The translations under genes and the position numbers were made by a program. The notes beneath the pieces were generated by a model, which saw nothing but the letters and a program-made list of their open reading frames with translations, was not told where the DNA came from and made no database searches. From the NCBI GenBank assembly GCA_947258835.1, contig CAMYJY010000020.1, positions 1 through 17,271 of the forward strand: 17,271 nt of DNA. The letters run 5' to 3'. This document shows, one piece after another, positions 7,210 through 15,062 of this stretch; positions within the stretch are counted from its first letter, which is position 1, and each line of letters begins with the position of its first letter. This DNA comes from an uncultured Pirellulales bacterium. Lineage in GTDB: Bacteria; Planctomycetota; Planctomycetia; Pirellulales; Lacipirellulaceae.

Positions 7210-8904
7210 ATGGACGTTAAGCTCTGCCTGCGCATCGCCTCTTTAAGTTGCCTGCCGTTGTTGATGGCCCCAGTTGCCCGTGCCGAACCGACTACGGATT
7301 CGACGGCCGTGTTCATTACCGATACGGAACCGGTGCCTAAAATCGTGGACTCCTCAAGTCGGACGGAACTGACTTTTGTGCAACCGGTCGCACCGCCGGC
7401 AGCACCCGCGGTACCCGCGGTACCGCCTGTCGATCCGGTGACGCCGGCACGACCACTTTCTAGTCCACTCAGTCCAGTCCAGCAGCAGCCTCAAGATTCC
7501 ATAGCCACGGCAGACGATGTGGAGCGGCCAGTTCCCGTGAACCAGCCATCTCGGCTAGAGCGTTTGGCCTTGGCCGCCGGACCGGAGGAAAAGCCGCAGG
7601 CCTTAACAGCCACGGCAGACGATATGGAGCGACCACTTCCCGTGAGCCGGCCATCTCGGCGCGTGAGCCAGCCATCTCGGCTGGAGCGTTTGGCCTTGGC
7701 CGCCAAACCGGAGAAAGAGCCGCAGGCCTCCACGGACGCGCTGCAGGGCTTACGGCAAGCTGTTGAGTCCCCCCAGCGGAAAATCTTGCCACCAGCGGAT
7801 ACGAGCGTCGCGGGAAGAAACGAGGCCAGCAGCGTCTCCGACTTGTCGGACGCCGCGCCTGAGCAGCCAGCCGAGGAGCAAGACACTCCACGTCCTCAGC
7901 CTCTGCAGCTGAACTCAAGTAGCCAGCTGTTGATCACGGCACATGAATTATCGAAGGATGCCGGTACCATCGACGAGTACGCGGCCATCATTGAGCGGTG
8001 CAGCCGGGCCTTGCAGATGGGCTTGCAGGACGACAAGCAGGCCTTTGCCAAACACTTGTGTTCGTGGGCCCTGAACCGACGCGGTCAACTACGACTGGAT
8101 GCGGGAGAAATGCTGGCGGCCAGCGCCGACTTTCAGGCGGCGCTGGATTTCAATCCAGAAAACTGGCGAGCCATCCACAACCGGGGTGTGATCCATGCCC
8201 AGTCCGTTGAATTTGCGGAGGCCTTCGACGACTTCAATCGCGTGCTCGCGCTGAATCCACGATATGCCAAGGCCTACTCCAACCGGGCGATGCTGTACGT
8301 GAAGGCTGATGACCTGCAGGCTGCCCTGGCGGACTATCAACGGGCTGCTGAGTTGGATCCCGAATTTGCCACGGCCCACGTAGGACAGGGCCGCGTCTGC
8401 CACATGCTGGGACGGCTGGATGAGGCGGTGCAGCACTTCACCACGGCCGTGCAGTTGGATCCTACCAATGCCGAGATGATTTGCAGCCGTGGCGATCTGC
8501 TCACCGATATGGGCCGTTACGCGGAGGCCTTAGCCGACTATGCCCGCACCATCGAGTTGGCTCCCGATTTTGGTCACGCCTACCGCAATGGTGCGTGGCT
8601 GTTGGCCACCTGCCCGCTGGCCGACTTCCGGGACGCCGAAAATGCCATTTTGGGGGCGGAAGAAGCCCTCGACCTGGGCTATGGCGAGCGGCACGTGGCA
8701 CTCGACACCCTGGCTGCCGCGCTCGCCAACGGCGGACAGTTTGAGGAGGCGATGCAGACCATCTCGGAGGCCATCGAATTGGCTCCGCCCGAGGCCAAGT
8801 TTGCCTACCTGTCGCGTCTCCAAATGTACCAGGATGGCCAACCCTTCCGCATTGAGCCCGTGGGCGACGTCTTCCAGGCGGTCTACGAAGTCAGCGACCG
8901 CTGA
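7210..8904 (+). CDS. secreted/periplasmic tetratricopeptide repeat protein
   Basis: A 564-residue exported protein. Residues 1-25 form a Sec signal peptide with a probable cleavage after ARA (A25). A long Pro/Ala-rich, probably disordered region follows (about 26-240) and contains an imperfect internal duplication (about 97-132 and 137-173, each with TADDxERP, PSRLERLALAA and PQA). The C-terminal half holds about five TPR units (roughly 285-455; for example GVIHAQSVEFAEAFDDFNRVLALNP and its successors). Then comes GAWLLATCPLADFRDAENAI at 461-480, DTLAAALANGGQFEEA and a closing AIELAPPE repeat, an arrangement I recognise from many planctomycete TPR proteins. TPRs bind proteins; the partner and role are unknown. 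The ATG at 7210 is chosen for its signal peptide, although its ribosome site is weak. It is convergent with the membrane protease gene. Confidence 0.85.
   Translation: MDVKLCLRIASLSCLPLLMAPVARAEPTTDSTAVFITDTEPVPKIVDSSSRTELTFVQPVAPPAAPAVPAVPPVDPVTPARPLSSPLSPVQQQPQDSIATADDVERPVPVNQPSRLERLALAAGPEEKPQALTATADDMERPLPVSRPSRRVSQPSRLERLALAAKPEKEPQASTDALQGLRQAVESPQRKILPPADTSVAGRNEASSVSDLSDAAPEQPAEEQDTPRPQPLQLNSSSQLLITAHELSKDAGTIDEYAAIIERCSRALQMGLQDDKQAFAKHLCSWALNRRGQLRLDAGEMLAASADFQAALDFNPENWRAIHNRGVIHAQSVEFAEAFDDFNRVLALNPRYAKAYSNRAMLYVKADDLQAALADYQRAAELDPEFATAHVGQGRVCHMLGRLDEAVQHFTTAVQLDPTNAEMICSRGDLLTDMGRYAEALADYARTIELAPDFGHAYRNGAWLLATCPLADFRDAENAILGAEEALDLGYGERHVALDTLAAALANGGQFEEAMQTISEAIELAPPEAKFAYLSRLQMYQDGQPFRIEPVGDVFQAVYEVSDR
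7498..7730 (+). repeat. direct duplication inside the TPR protein linker
   Basis: Two copies of about 100 bp lie in the same reading frame, starting near 7501 and 7612. Both carry GCCACGGCAGACGAT near the start and TTGGCCTTGGCCGCC with GAGCCGCAGG-like ends. The second copy contains an extra inner duplication in which a CATCTCGGC-ending segment (7638-7660 and 7662-7680) occurs twice. This is a recent in-frame expansion of a disordered linker. Confidence 0.8.
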
Positions 8905-8929
8905 TCTGCAGTGCAGAGACCAGCAGATA

Positions 8930-9097
8930 GATGTTTGATGTTTGATGTGAAATTGATGTGAGATGTGAGATGTGAGATGTGAGATGTGAGATTTATGATG
9001 TGTGTGATGTGTCAGCAATTGGCACCGCCAGTGCAGCCGCGTTGCTTCCATGCATCTAACTTCTAACATCTAATATCTCACATCTCACATCTCACAT
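8930..9097. repeat. mirror-image heptamer arrays between convergent genes
   Basis: The left arm (8930-8989) has GATGTTT twice, GATGTGA once, a 4-nt break, then five exact copies of GATGTGA (8955-8989), decaying into GATGTG-like sequence to about 9012. The right arm (9053-9097) is made of heptamers on the opposite strand: CATCTAA, CTTCTAA, CATCTAA, TATCTCA, CATCTCA, CATCTCA, CAT. Positions 8970-8992 and 9075-9097 are perfect inverted repeats of 23 bp. The array fills the 197-bp gap between the TPR gene stop (8904) and the protease gene stop (9102). A transcript from either side could fold into a long stem, so it may act as a bidirectional transcription end (inference). Confidence 0.85.
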
Positions 9098-9101
9098 GGC
9101 G

Positions 9102-10013
9102 CTACATCAGCTGCCATTGGTCCCAGACCACCACGTAGATCCCCAGCAGCAGATTGGTGACCGCATGCGCAATAACGCAGTCCCAGATGTTGCGGGTACG
9201 CACTAGCAGCCAGGTCACCATGCTAAACCACACCAGGGCAGCCAAGAGCTCACCGGGGTGCATCAGCATGGGAACCAGCGTGCCCACCAGCACGGCCGTG
9301 CGATTCACCGTGCCCACGGGAATTTCCCACCAGCGCTGGTGCATCACATACCGCATTAAAAAGCCGCGCAGGAAGAATTCCTCGATGATGGGCACCACGC
9401 AGGCCAAGCCCACGAAGCGAATGACCAAAAAAACAGCGGCCCAGCGCGGCGTAGAGGCCAGTTCTTGGAGTGGGTTGAAGGCACTCCGCTCCCCCGTGCC
9501 CAGCATGCCCATCAGGCCCACGGTGGGAATTTCGCCCTCCGCCAGCCCCGGAATGAAGCTTCCCAACCAGCGATCAAGCGGGCCAATCAGCTGTGGCTCC
9601 CAGCGCAGCTGGCAGAGTCCAATCCAGACCACCACACCCACCACACCGACCACCACACTCAGCCCATGGACCCGCCAGGGAAAGGTGCGATAACCGCCCC
9701 AGACCAGGGCCATCGTCAGCATGGTCAGCGCAATCTTGAGCGTGTAGACGTAGGGGTAGGCGGTATAGCCGAATGGAAAGGATGACGCTCCCTGGCCCAT
9801 GACCTCGGCTTCCCCCTCCTCCACCCGGCCGACGCGCTCGCTATCGGGAGGAGATTTTATTTCGGGGGGTTTTGGTTCCCAGGCTCCCACCAGCATGTAC
9901 ACCACCATCGGCAGCAAAAATGTGGCCCAGGGCCAGAGCGGGCCCCGCGGGAGTTCGGCCGCGGTCGGCGGGGTGGTGGGGGCGGGGACTACTTCCGAGG
10001 CGGGGGTGGGCAT
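9102..10013 (-). CDS. CPBP/CAAX-type intramembrane glutamic protease
   Basis: A 303-residue polytopic membrane protein of the CPBP (CAAX protease and bacteriocin-processing, ABI) family. The family motifs are present: EEFFLRG at 211-217 (catalytic Glu pair E211/E212 and R216), a His near 252 in VPMLMHPGE, and HAVTN at 283-287 (H283, N287). Several hydrophobic segments are evident (about 28-44, 92-106, 118-134, 193-209, 240-250, 256-271, 279-297). The ending LLLGIYVVVWDQWQLM resembles the CAAX prenyl protease-related group associated with exosortase systems (TIGR03008 as I recall it), though no exosortase is in the window. The N-terminus is Pro/Ala-rich and cytoplasmic in style, and a charged loop lies at about 50-75. 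The ATG at 10013-10011 has no strong ribosome site. The gene is transcribed toward the TPR gene and away from EF-G. Substrate is unknown. Confidence 0.88.
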   Translation of the reverse strand: MPTPASEVVPAPTTPPTAAELPRGPLWPWATFLLPMVVYMLVGAWEPKPPEIKSPPDSERVGRVEEGEAEVMGQGASSFPFGYTAYPYVYTLKIALTMLTMALVWGGYRTFPWRVHGLSVVVGVVGVVVWIGLCQLRWEPQLIGPLDRWLGSFIPGLAEGEIPTVGLMGMLGTGERSAFNPLQELASTPRWAAVFLVIRFVGLACVVPIIEEFFLRGFLMRYVMHQRWWEIPVGTVNRTAVLVGTLVPMLMHPGELLAALVWFSMVTWLLVRTRNIWDCVIAHAVTNLLLGIYVVVWDQWQLM

Positions 10014-10580
10014 GGGCTGCTCTGGAGCGAGGTGAAGAGCTTACCGGTCAAATTCGTCCCAGCTTACCAGATAGCGGGCCCATTGAGAGGTGAGCCTCTG
10101 CCGAAAAGCAGGCAATCGTCCCTCCCGCCGCTTCCCCGCGTCATTCCCGCGGGAATCTAGACTACCCGCGCCCGCTACTGGATTCCCGCCTCCGCGGGAA
10201 TGACGTGGACCTGTACAACTTAGATTCCCGCCTCCGCGGGAATGACGTGGACCTGAACAACTTAGATTCCCGCCTCCGCGGGAATGACGTGGACCTGTAC
10301 AACTTAGATTCCCGCCTCCGCGGGAATGACGTGGACCTGAACAACTTAGATCCCCGCCTCCGCGGGAATGACGATACTGTGCTTACGGCAAACCGCGAGG
10401 TGCGCTCCCGTCGCGAAATTTTCCCTATTTGCACTAGCCAGCAGGAACCAGCGCAGCAAAAATATGGGTTTACCCTGACCGCGAGCGAGTAACGGGTAGC
10501 ACCCTTGGGTTGTGGTCTAGCCTGAGCAAGCCTAGTGGCGCTGTATTATCGGCATTGAAGAATTGGGTTGAGGCAGTCAC
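10014..10580. other. intergenic region between the divergent protease and EF-G genes
   Basis: This 567-bp region has no supportable gene. Its centre (10143-10372) is a palindrome array. The EF-G-proximal part (10373-10580) should hold the EF-G promoter. TATTAT at 10544-10549 is a possible -10, but no good -35 lies at 16-18 bp, so I do not call it. GAGG lies 7 nt before the EF-G start codon. Confidence 0.6.
10143..10372. repeat. 42-bp tandem array of GGGAAT palindromes
   Basis: Five hairpin units start at 10181, 10223, 10265, 10307 and 10349. Each has an 8-bp stem ATTCCCGC/GCGGGAAT around a CTCC loop, followed by TGAC and an 18-bp linker; the fifth has ATCCCCGC in its left arm. The linkers alternate T and A at one position (CTGTACAACTTA, CTGAACAACTTA), so the array is two copies of an 84-bp unit plus one hairpin. 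At 10143-10156 lies a loop-less perfect palindrome ATTCCCGCGGGAAT preceded by GTC, that is, in the opposite orientation. The core (ATTCCCGC...GCGGGAATGAC) is like the dispersed palindromes that yield SRLRGND/FPRRRES peptides when translated in many bacterial genomes. Confidence 0.93.
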
Positions 10581-12680
10581 ATGGAACTTCGCAAACTTCG
10601 CAATATTGGCATCTCCGCGCACATCGACTCTGGCAAAACAACGCTCAGCGAGCGGATCCTCTACTATTCCGGACGCATCCACAAAATTGAAGATGTTCGC
10701 GGTGGTGGTGACGGGGCCACCATGGATCACATGGAGCTGGAGAAAGAGCGGGGGATTACCATCACCAGTGCGGCGACCAGCCTGGAATGGGATGGCCACA
10801 ACATCAATTTGATCGACACCCCCGGTCACGTGGATTTTACGGTGGAAGTCGAGCGGAGCTTGCGGGTGTTGGATGGCGCGGTCCTGGTGCTCTGCTCCGT
10901 AGGCGGTGTGCAATCCCAGTCGATGACCGTCGATCGTCAAATGAAGCGCTATCACGTGCCCCGTCTGGCCTTGATCAACAAGATGGACCGCACCGGCTCC
11001 GACCCCGCTGGGGTGGTGGAGCAAGTGCGCGAAAAACTCGGCGCGGACGCGGTGGCCATGCAAATTCCGATTGGCCTGGAGGACGATTTCCAGGGCGTGA
11101 TTGATCTGGTCACGATGAAAGCCCTCTACTTTGATGGCGGCAATGGCGAAAGCATCCGGGAAGAAGAGATTCCCGCCGAGTTGACCGCTGCCGCTGCCAC
11201 CGCCCGCAACGAGATGCTGGAAGGGCTCTCCATGTACAGCGACGAGCTGATGGAGTTGCTCCTGTCCGAAGAGGAAGTTTCCGAGGAGTTGATCCACAGG
11301 ATTTGCCGTGACGCCACGATCAATCAAGGATTTACGCCCGTCTTTTTAGGGTCCGCCTTTAAGAACAAAGGCGTGCAGCCTTTGATGGATGCGGTCAATC
11401 GTTATTTGCCCAGCCCGCTGGATCGCGAGGTGCAGGCCAACGACATTCAAGATCCGACCCACAAGATCACGCTGGCCAGTGATGCCTCCCAGACCTTTGT
11501 GGGGATGGCGTTTAAAATTACCGACGATGAGTATGGCCAACTGACCTTCATGCGGATCTACCAGGGCCAGATTTCCAAGGGCGCGCAGTATTTCAATCAG
11601 CGTACCGGCAAGAAAGAGCGTTTCAGTCGCATCGTTAGAATGCACAGCGACAAACGGGAAGAAATCGATACCGCGTCCGCGGGCGATATTGTGGCCATCA
11701 TGGGCATCGATTGCGCCAGTGGGGATACCTACTCCCAGCAAGCGAAATATTGCAACCTGGAAAATATCTTTGTCGCCGATCCGGTGATCAAGATGTCCAT
11801 CACCCCCTTGTCGCGGGACAATGCCGACAAGCTGGGCAAGGCTTTGCAGCGTTTCCGCAAAGAAGATCCCACCTTCCAGGTGTTCACGGATGAAGAAACG
11901 GGTGAAACCGTGATCGCCGGCATGGGGGAATTGCACCTGGAAGTTTATGTGGAGCGCATCAAGCGGGAGTACGGTGTCGAAGTCGAGGTCGGTGCTCCCA
12001 AGGTGAGTTACCGCGAAAGTGGCACCGTGGGCTTCGCCTATGACCACAAGCGGAAGAAGCAGACCGGCGGTTCGGGCCAGTACGGCCACATTGTGGGTAC
12101 CATTAGCCCCATGACCGATGAGGACCGGGAGGAGGCGGGAGACGATGAACTGCTGTTTGTCGACAAAGTCACGGGGGGGCGGATTCCCAAGAACTTCATC
12201 CCGGCCATTGAGAAGGGTTTTCGCCACATGATGGACAAGGGGCCCGTGGCCGGTTATCCCGTGGTGGGGCTGAAGGTGGTGCTGGAAGACGGCACTTACC
12301 ACGACGTGGACTCTTCCGACATGGCTTTTATGCTTACCGCGCAAGAGTGTTTTCGCGAAAACTTCTCACGGATGAAACCGGCCCTGCTGGAACCGATCAT
12401 GCAAACGGAAATCGAATGCCCCGAGCAATTCCAAGGGGCCGTGGTGGGGCAGGTTTCCAGCAAGCGCGGCATGATTGTGTCGACCGACACGCAAAACGGC
12501 GTGACCACGATTGTCGCGGAAGTGCCTTTGGCAGAGACGTTTGGTTACTCCACCGAACTCCGCAGTCTCACGCAAGGTCAAGGAACGTTCACCATGGAGT
12601 TGTGCAAATACTCTCCGGTGCCGGCTAGTATTCAGACCGAAATTATTGCCGAACGCAAAGCAGAAATGCAGCCTGCTTGA
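10581..12680 (+). CDS. fusA: translation elongation factor G, EF-G1 (spirochaete/planctomycete/mitochondrial type)
   Basis: EF-G is the GTPase that moves tRNAs and mRNA through the ribosome and takes part in ribosome recycling. The 699-residue protein has the usual five domains. GTPase motifs are G1 AHIDSGKTT (13-21), G2 RGITI (57-61), G3 DTPGH (79-83) and G4 NKMD (133-136). Domain IV ([16 protein letters not shown] onward) and domain V ([20 protein letters not shown]) follow. The wording departs from canonical bacterial FusA (HIDAGKTTTTERIL) and matches human mitochondrial GFM1 closely: [44 protein letters not shown]. This is the spdEFG1 subfamily; such genomes often carry a second EF-G (spdEFG2). 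The ATG at 10581 has GAGG 7 nt upstream. No rpsL, rpsG or tuf neighbours are present, unlike the classical str operon. The stop is 7 bp from the convergent TPR gene stop. Confidence 0.95.
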   Translation: MELRKLRNIGISAHIDSGKTTLSERILYYSGRIHKIEDVRGGGDGATMDHMELEKERGITITSAATSLEWDGHNINLIDTPGHVDFTVEVERSLRVLDGAVLVLCSVGGVQSQSMTVDRQMKRYHVPRLALINKMDRTGSDPAGVVEQVREKLGADAVAMQIPIGLEDDFQGVIDLVTMKALYFDGGNGESIREEEIPAELTAAAATARNEMLEGLSMYSDELMELLLSEEEVSEELIHRICRDATINQGFTPVFLGSAFKNKGVQPLMDAVNRYLPSPLDREVQANDIQDPTHKITLASDASQTFVGMAFKITDDEYGQLTFMRIYQGQISKGAQYFNQRTGKKERFSRIVRMHSDKREEIDTASAGDIVAIMGIDCASGDTYSQQAKYCNLENIFVADPVIKMSITPLSRDNADKLGKALQRFRKEDPTFQVFTDEETGETVIAGMGELHLEVYVERIKREYGVEVEVGAPKVSYRESGTVGFAYDHKRKKQTGGSGQYGHIVGTISPMTDEDREEAGDDELLFVDKVTGGRIPKNFIPAIEKGFRHMMDKGPVAGYPVVGLKVVLEDGTYHDVDSSDMAFMLTAQECFRENFSRMKPALLEPIMQTEIECPEQFQGAVVGQVSSKRGMIVSTDTQNGVTTIVAEVPLAETFGYSTELRSLTQGQGTFTMELCKYSPVPASIQTEIIAERKAEMQPA

Positions 12681-12687
12681 GGCTGGT

Positions 12688-14220
12688 TCAACTTTTCGCA
12701 TCCGGGAGGGCCGTCGCCCGCTCGCGGTATTTGGCTGCCAAGTTGGGCTGCCCCAGTTGCTCCAGGGTTTCCGCTGCTTGCTGGAAGGCCTCGCGGTAGG
12801 AGTCGTCGTTCAGGGTGGCGTGGTCAAAAGAATCAAAGGCCTTTTGGAAATCTTCCAGCATCAAGTAGGCCTTCCCGCGGCGGTAGAAATGCCGCGCCTT
12901 CGTGACGCCGTCCGGTTCGTGACGAATGGCTTCGTTAAAATTTTCCACACCCTTCTTGAATTCCCCCAGCCGCATGTAGGCAATGCCGCGGTTGACGTAG
13001 GCCAGCGGAAAGGCCGGGTTCCGCGCTATGGCCTCGCCGTAATGATCGATGGCCTCACGGTAGTTGCCCTCTTGAAAATGGGTAAAGCCCATCCACAGAT
13101 GGGGCCGCGGGTCTTCGAAGTTCAAATTGGCCGCCTGCTCCAGGTCGCCGCGGGCCAAGCTGCCCTGTTGTTGGTAAAACCAACAAATCCCACGTTTGAG
13201 ATAGGCTTCGGCCAAATAGCTGGCATCGGCACCGGCGGGAGCCACTTGGATCGCGTCGGTAAGTGCCTTGATGGCCTCGCCGAACAACCCTTGCAGGCGT
13301 AAAGCAAGGCCGCGGCGATGCAAGGCCAAGCCGGATTCCGGAAAACGGTCGGGGTACTCTTCCAAGACCTGGTCCGCGTCGGCCACGGCCGCTGCCAGCA
13401 GGGTTTGCTTCTGCGCGGCGGGCGTGTCGTCTTGGAGGGCCAAGCGGCGCCGGGTGTCGGCCCGCTGCAGCAGTCCGGTGACATAGATCTCAGGATCGGT
13501 GCTTTCCTCCGGCGCATAGGTTTCAATGGCCCGTGACAGGGGGCCAATCGCGTCGGCATATTCTTCTTGATAGAGATAAACCGTGGCCAGCGTGGCGTGC
13601 GTTTCGAAGTCCTGGGGGTCGACCTGCAAGGATTTCTCCAAATCGGCCACCGCTTCATCGAAATCCTGTTGCAAGGTGTGGGCCAGGCCGCGATTGCGGT
13701 AGGCCTCGGCGTTGTGCGGATCCTGGGCGATGGCGACATCCAAGTAGCGGATCGCTCGTTCCGCGTCTCCCAGTTGATTGACCAGGATATCGCCCCAGTT
13801 GGCCGCGATCTCGGGATTTTTGCGATCGAGCTGGCTGGCATTGTCAAAGTCGTTGGCCGCCAGATTGATCTCGCCCAGTTCTCGGTAGCAGACCCCCCGA
13901 CCGTTGAAGGCCAGGGCCAGTTTGGGATTGATATCCAAGGCCTGGCGATATTGGTTGATGGCCGACTGGTAGTCTTCCAAGGCCCGCAAGGCGTCTCCCA
14001 GGCCCTGAAAAGCCACCGCATACGTGGGATCTAACGTCGTTGCTTGGGTGAAAGCGGTGAGGGCCTGGTCCCACTCCTCGGCCGCTAAGTGATTGAGGCC
14101 CGCTTCGTAGGCACTCACGGCCTCCGGGTCGCGGATAAACTGGGCCTCCATGGAGCCTGGCCCACCCACGACAAGCGCTAGGGTCACGCCGATGCACAAA
14201 CAGTACAGGGGAAATCGCAT
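12688..14220 (-). CDS. secreted TPR-repeat protein
   Basis: A 510-residue protein built almost wholly of tetratricopeptide repeats behind a signal peptide (1-26, hydrophobic core about 5-20, probable cleavage after MEA at A26). About ten or more TPR-like units run from residue 36 to 500. Clear examples start near AYEAGLNHLAAEEWDQAL (37-54), FQGLGDALRALEDYQSAI (71-88), FNGRGVCYRELGEINLAA (105-122), YRNRGLAHTLQQDFDEAV (174-191), HLWMGFTHFQEGNYREAI (374-391) and YVNRGIAYMRLGEFKKGV (408-425). A less regular linker lies at about 232-300. Such proteins are scaffolds; no specific partner can be named. The ATG at 14220-14218 is chosen because it starts the signal peptide and has GAGG 6 nt upstream; a longer reading further upstream lacks support. 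It is convergent with EF-G with 7 bp between stops, so no separate terminator fits between them. Confidence 0.85.
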   Translation of the reverse strand: MRFPLYCLCIGVTLALVVGGPGSMEAQFIRDPEAVSAYEAGLNHLAAEEWDQALTAFTQATTLDPTYAVAFQGLGDALRALEDYQSAINQYRQALDINPKLALAFNGRGVCYRELGEINLAANDFDNASQLDRKNPEIAANWGDILVNQLGDAERAIRYLDVAIAQDPHNAEAYRNRGLAHTLQQDFDEAVADLEKSLQVDPQDFETHATLATVYLYQEEYADAIGPLSRAIETYAPEESTDPEIYVTGLLQRADTRRRLALQDDTPAAQKQTLLAAAVADADQVLEEYPDRFPESGLALHRRGLALRLQGLFGEAIKALTDAIQVAPAGADASYLAEAYLKRGICWFYQQQGSLARGDLEQAANLNFEDPRPHLWMGFTHFQEGNYREAIDHYGEAIARNPAFPLAYVNRGIAYMRLGEFKKGVENFNEAIRHEPDGVTKARHFYRRGKAYLMLEDFQKAFDSFDHATLNDDSYREAFQQAAETLEQLGQPNLAAKYRERATALPDAKS

Positions 14221-14388
14221 GACAGTCCTCGGGGAGATTCGTGAGAGTACAACCAACTCTGTAACGTACCACGATCCTGGCACCCGCAGCACGCGAATGG
14301 CAAGTCCGCGGAACGTTTTTGGACCTCTCTTGAGCGAATAGTAAGAGGGTACCAATCGCAACGAAAACAACGATCGCAGGCGCTGGTT

Positions 14389-14436
14389 GCTCCAGGGCCC
14401 CGTTGAACGCTCCAGGGCCCCGTTGGACGCTACAGG
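14389..14436 (+). repeat. 20-bp tandem duplication at the end of the hypothetical gene
   Basis: Two 20-bp units (14389-14408 and 14409-14428) beginning GCTCCAGGGCCCCGTTG differ at one base, and a third partial copy (GCTACAGG) starts at 14429. The third copy overlaps the stop codon of the minus-strand gene ending at 14430. Confidence 0.85.
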
Positions 14437-14930
14437 GTTTCGTCGAGTTCGTCGTCTTTACTGGCAGCGACCGCCGCGCGGCTATAGGACTTGGAGGTGC
14501 GGTTGAATTCTTCGGCGAAGGCTACGGCATCCTGCTCCGTGAATTCCCGCTGGATGGTCCGGTAGAACGTGCCAAATTCATACAGATGCACCACGTGATC
14601 GGTGGGCGTGGGGGGCGGGCCCTCGGGCTCCGCGGCCGGCTGCTGGGCTGCGGGCTCATCCGCTGTCGACTCGGAGTCGGCGGAGGTTGGCTGCGACCGT
14701 GGTGTGGACTTGGCGCTACGTTGGCTCTGGCCACGTCCCGCGGTTTTTTGCGGGGCCTTTTTAGCCGCACCCCGCGACTTGGCCGACTTTTTCGCTGGCG
14801 GCGCTGGCGACGAATCGTCGACCTCTGCCTCGGCCGTTTCGAGATCACTATCTACAATGTCACTGTCGTCATCGTCCACGAAGTCAAACTCCTCCGCAAA
14901 CAGATCATCTTCTTCGTCGTCGTACGCCAT
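14430..14930 (-). CDS. hypothetical protein with acidic N-terminus, H1-like linker and compact C-terminal domain
   Basis: A 166-residue protein in three parts. Residues 1-40 are strongly acidic (mostly Asp and Glu with aromatic residues). Residues 41-108 are low-complexity Lys/Ala/Pro/Ser, like the tails of histone-H1-type bacterial proteins. Residues 109-166 look like a folded domain: TDHVVHLYEFGTFYRTIQRE, FTEQDAVAFAEEFNRTSKSYS, RAAVAA. I have an impression that this last segment recurs in planctomycete hypothetical proteins, but I cannot name a family or function. No signal peptide or membrane segment is visible, so it is presumably cytoplasmic. The ATG at 14930-14928 has a weak AGG about 7 nt upstream. 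It lies 132 bp after the S41 protease gene on the same strand and 209 bp before the TPR gene start; a separate promoter is possible on either side. Confidence 0.75.
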   Translation of the reverse strand: MAYDDEEDDLFAEEFDFVDDDDSDIVDSDLETAEAEVDDSSPAPPAKKSAKSRGAAKKAPQKTAGRGQSQRSAKSTPRSQPTSADSESTADEPAAQQPAAEPEGPPPTPTDHVVHLYEFGTFYRTIQREFTEQDAVAFAEEFNRTSKSYSRAAVAASKDDELDETL

Positions 14931-15062
14931 GAAAAAACCTGAGAGTCCCGCGGCTCAAGCCGCAGTAAAATGTGATCGCTCACGAAACATGCGTCTCAGC
15001 ATAGGGGGTGATTTTGGGGGTGTCAAGTTGCTGCTGGGGCGAGCCAGGGCTGCGTCCGGGGC

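Noticed and set aside
10181..10372. CRISPR-like appearance of the 42-bp repeat array
   Set aside because: The linkers between the palindromes are nearly identical to each other, not unique spacers; units are only 42 bp and no cas genes are nearby.
10162..10492. Open frames on both strands giving SRLRGND and FPRRRES peptide repeats
   Set aside because: They are translations of the palindrome array, open only because its period is a multiple of three; no ribosome site or flanking coding signal.
10544..10549. TATTAT as the -10 box of the EF-G promoter
   Set aside because: No acceptable -35 sequence at the expected distance; kept only as a remark.
10470..12344. Two long minus-strand frames opposite EF-G
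   Set aside because: They are shadows of a highly conserved gene; no family resemblance in their translations.
13122..14021. 299-codon minus-strand frame inside the second TPR gene
   Set aside because: It is an alternate frame of the TPR gene, Trp/Arg/Pro-rich and without domain features.
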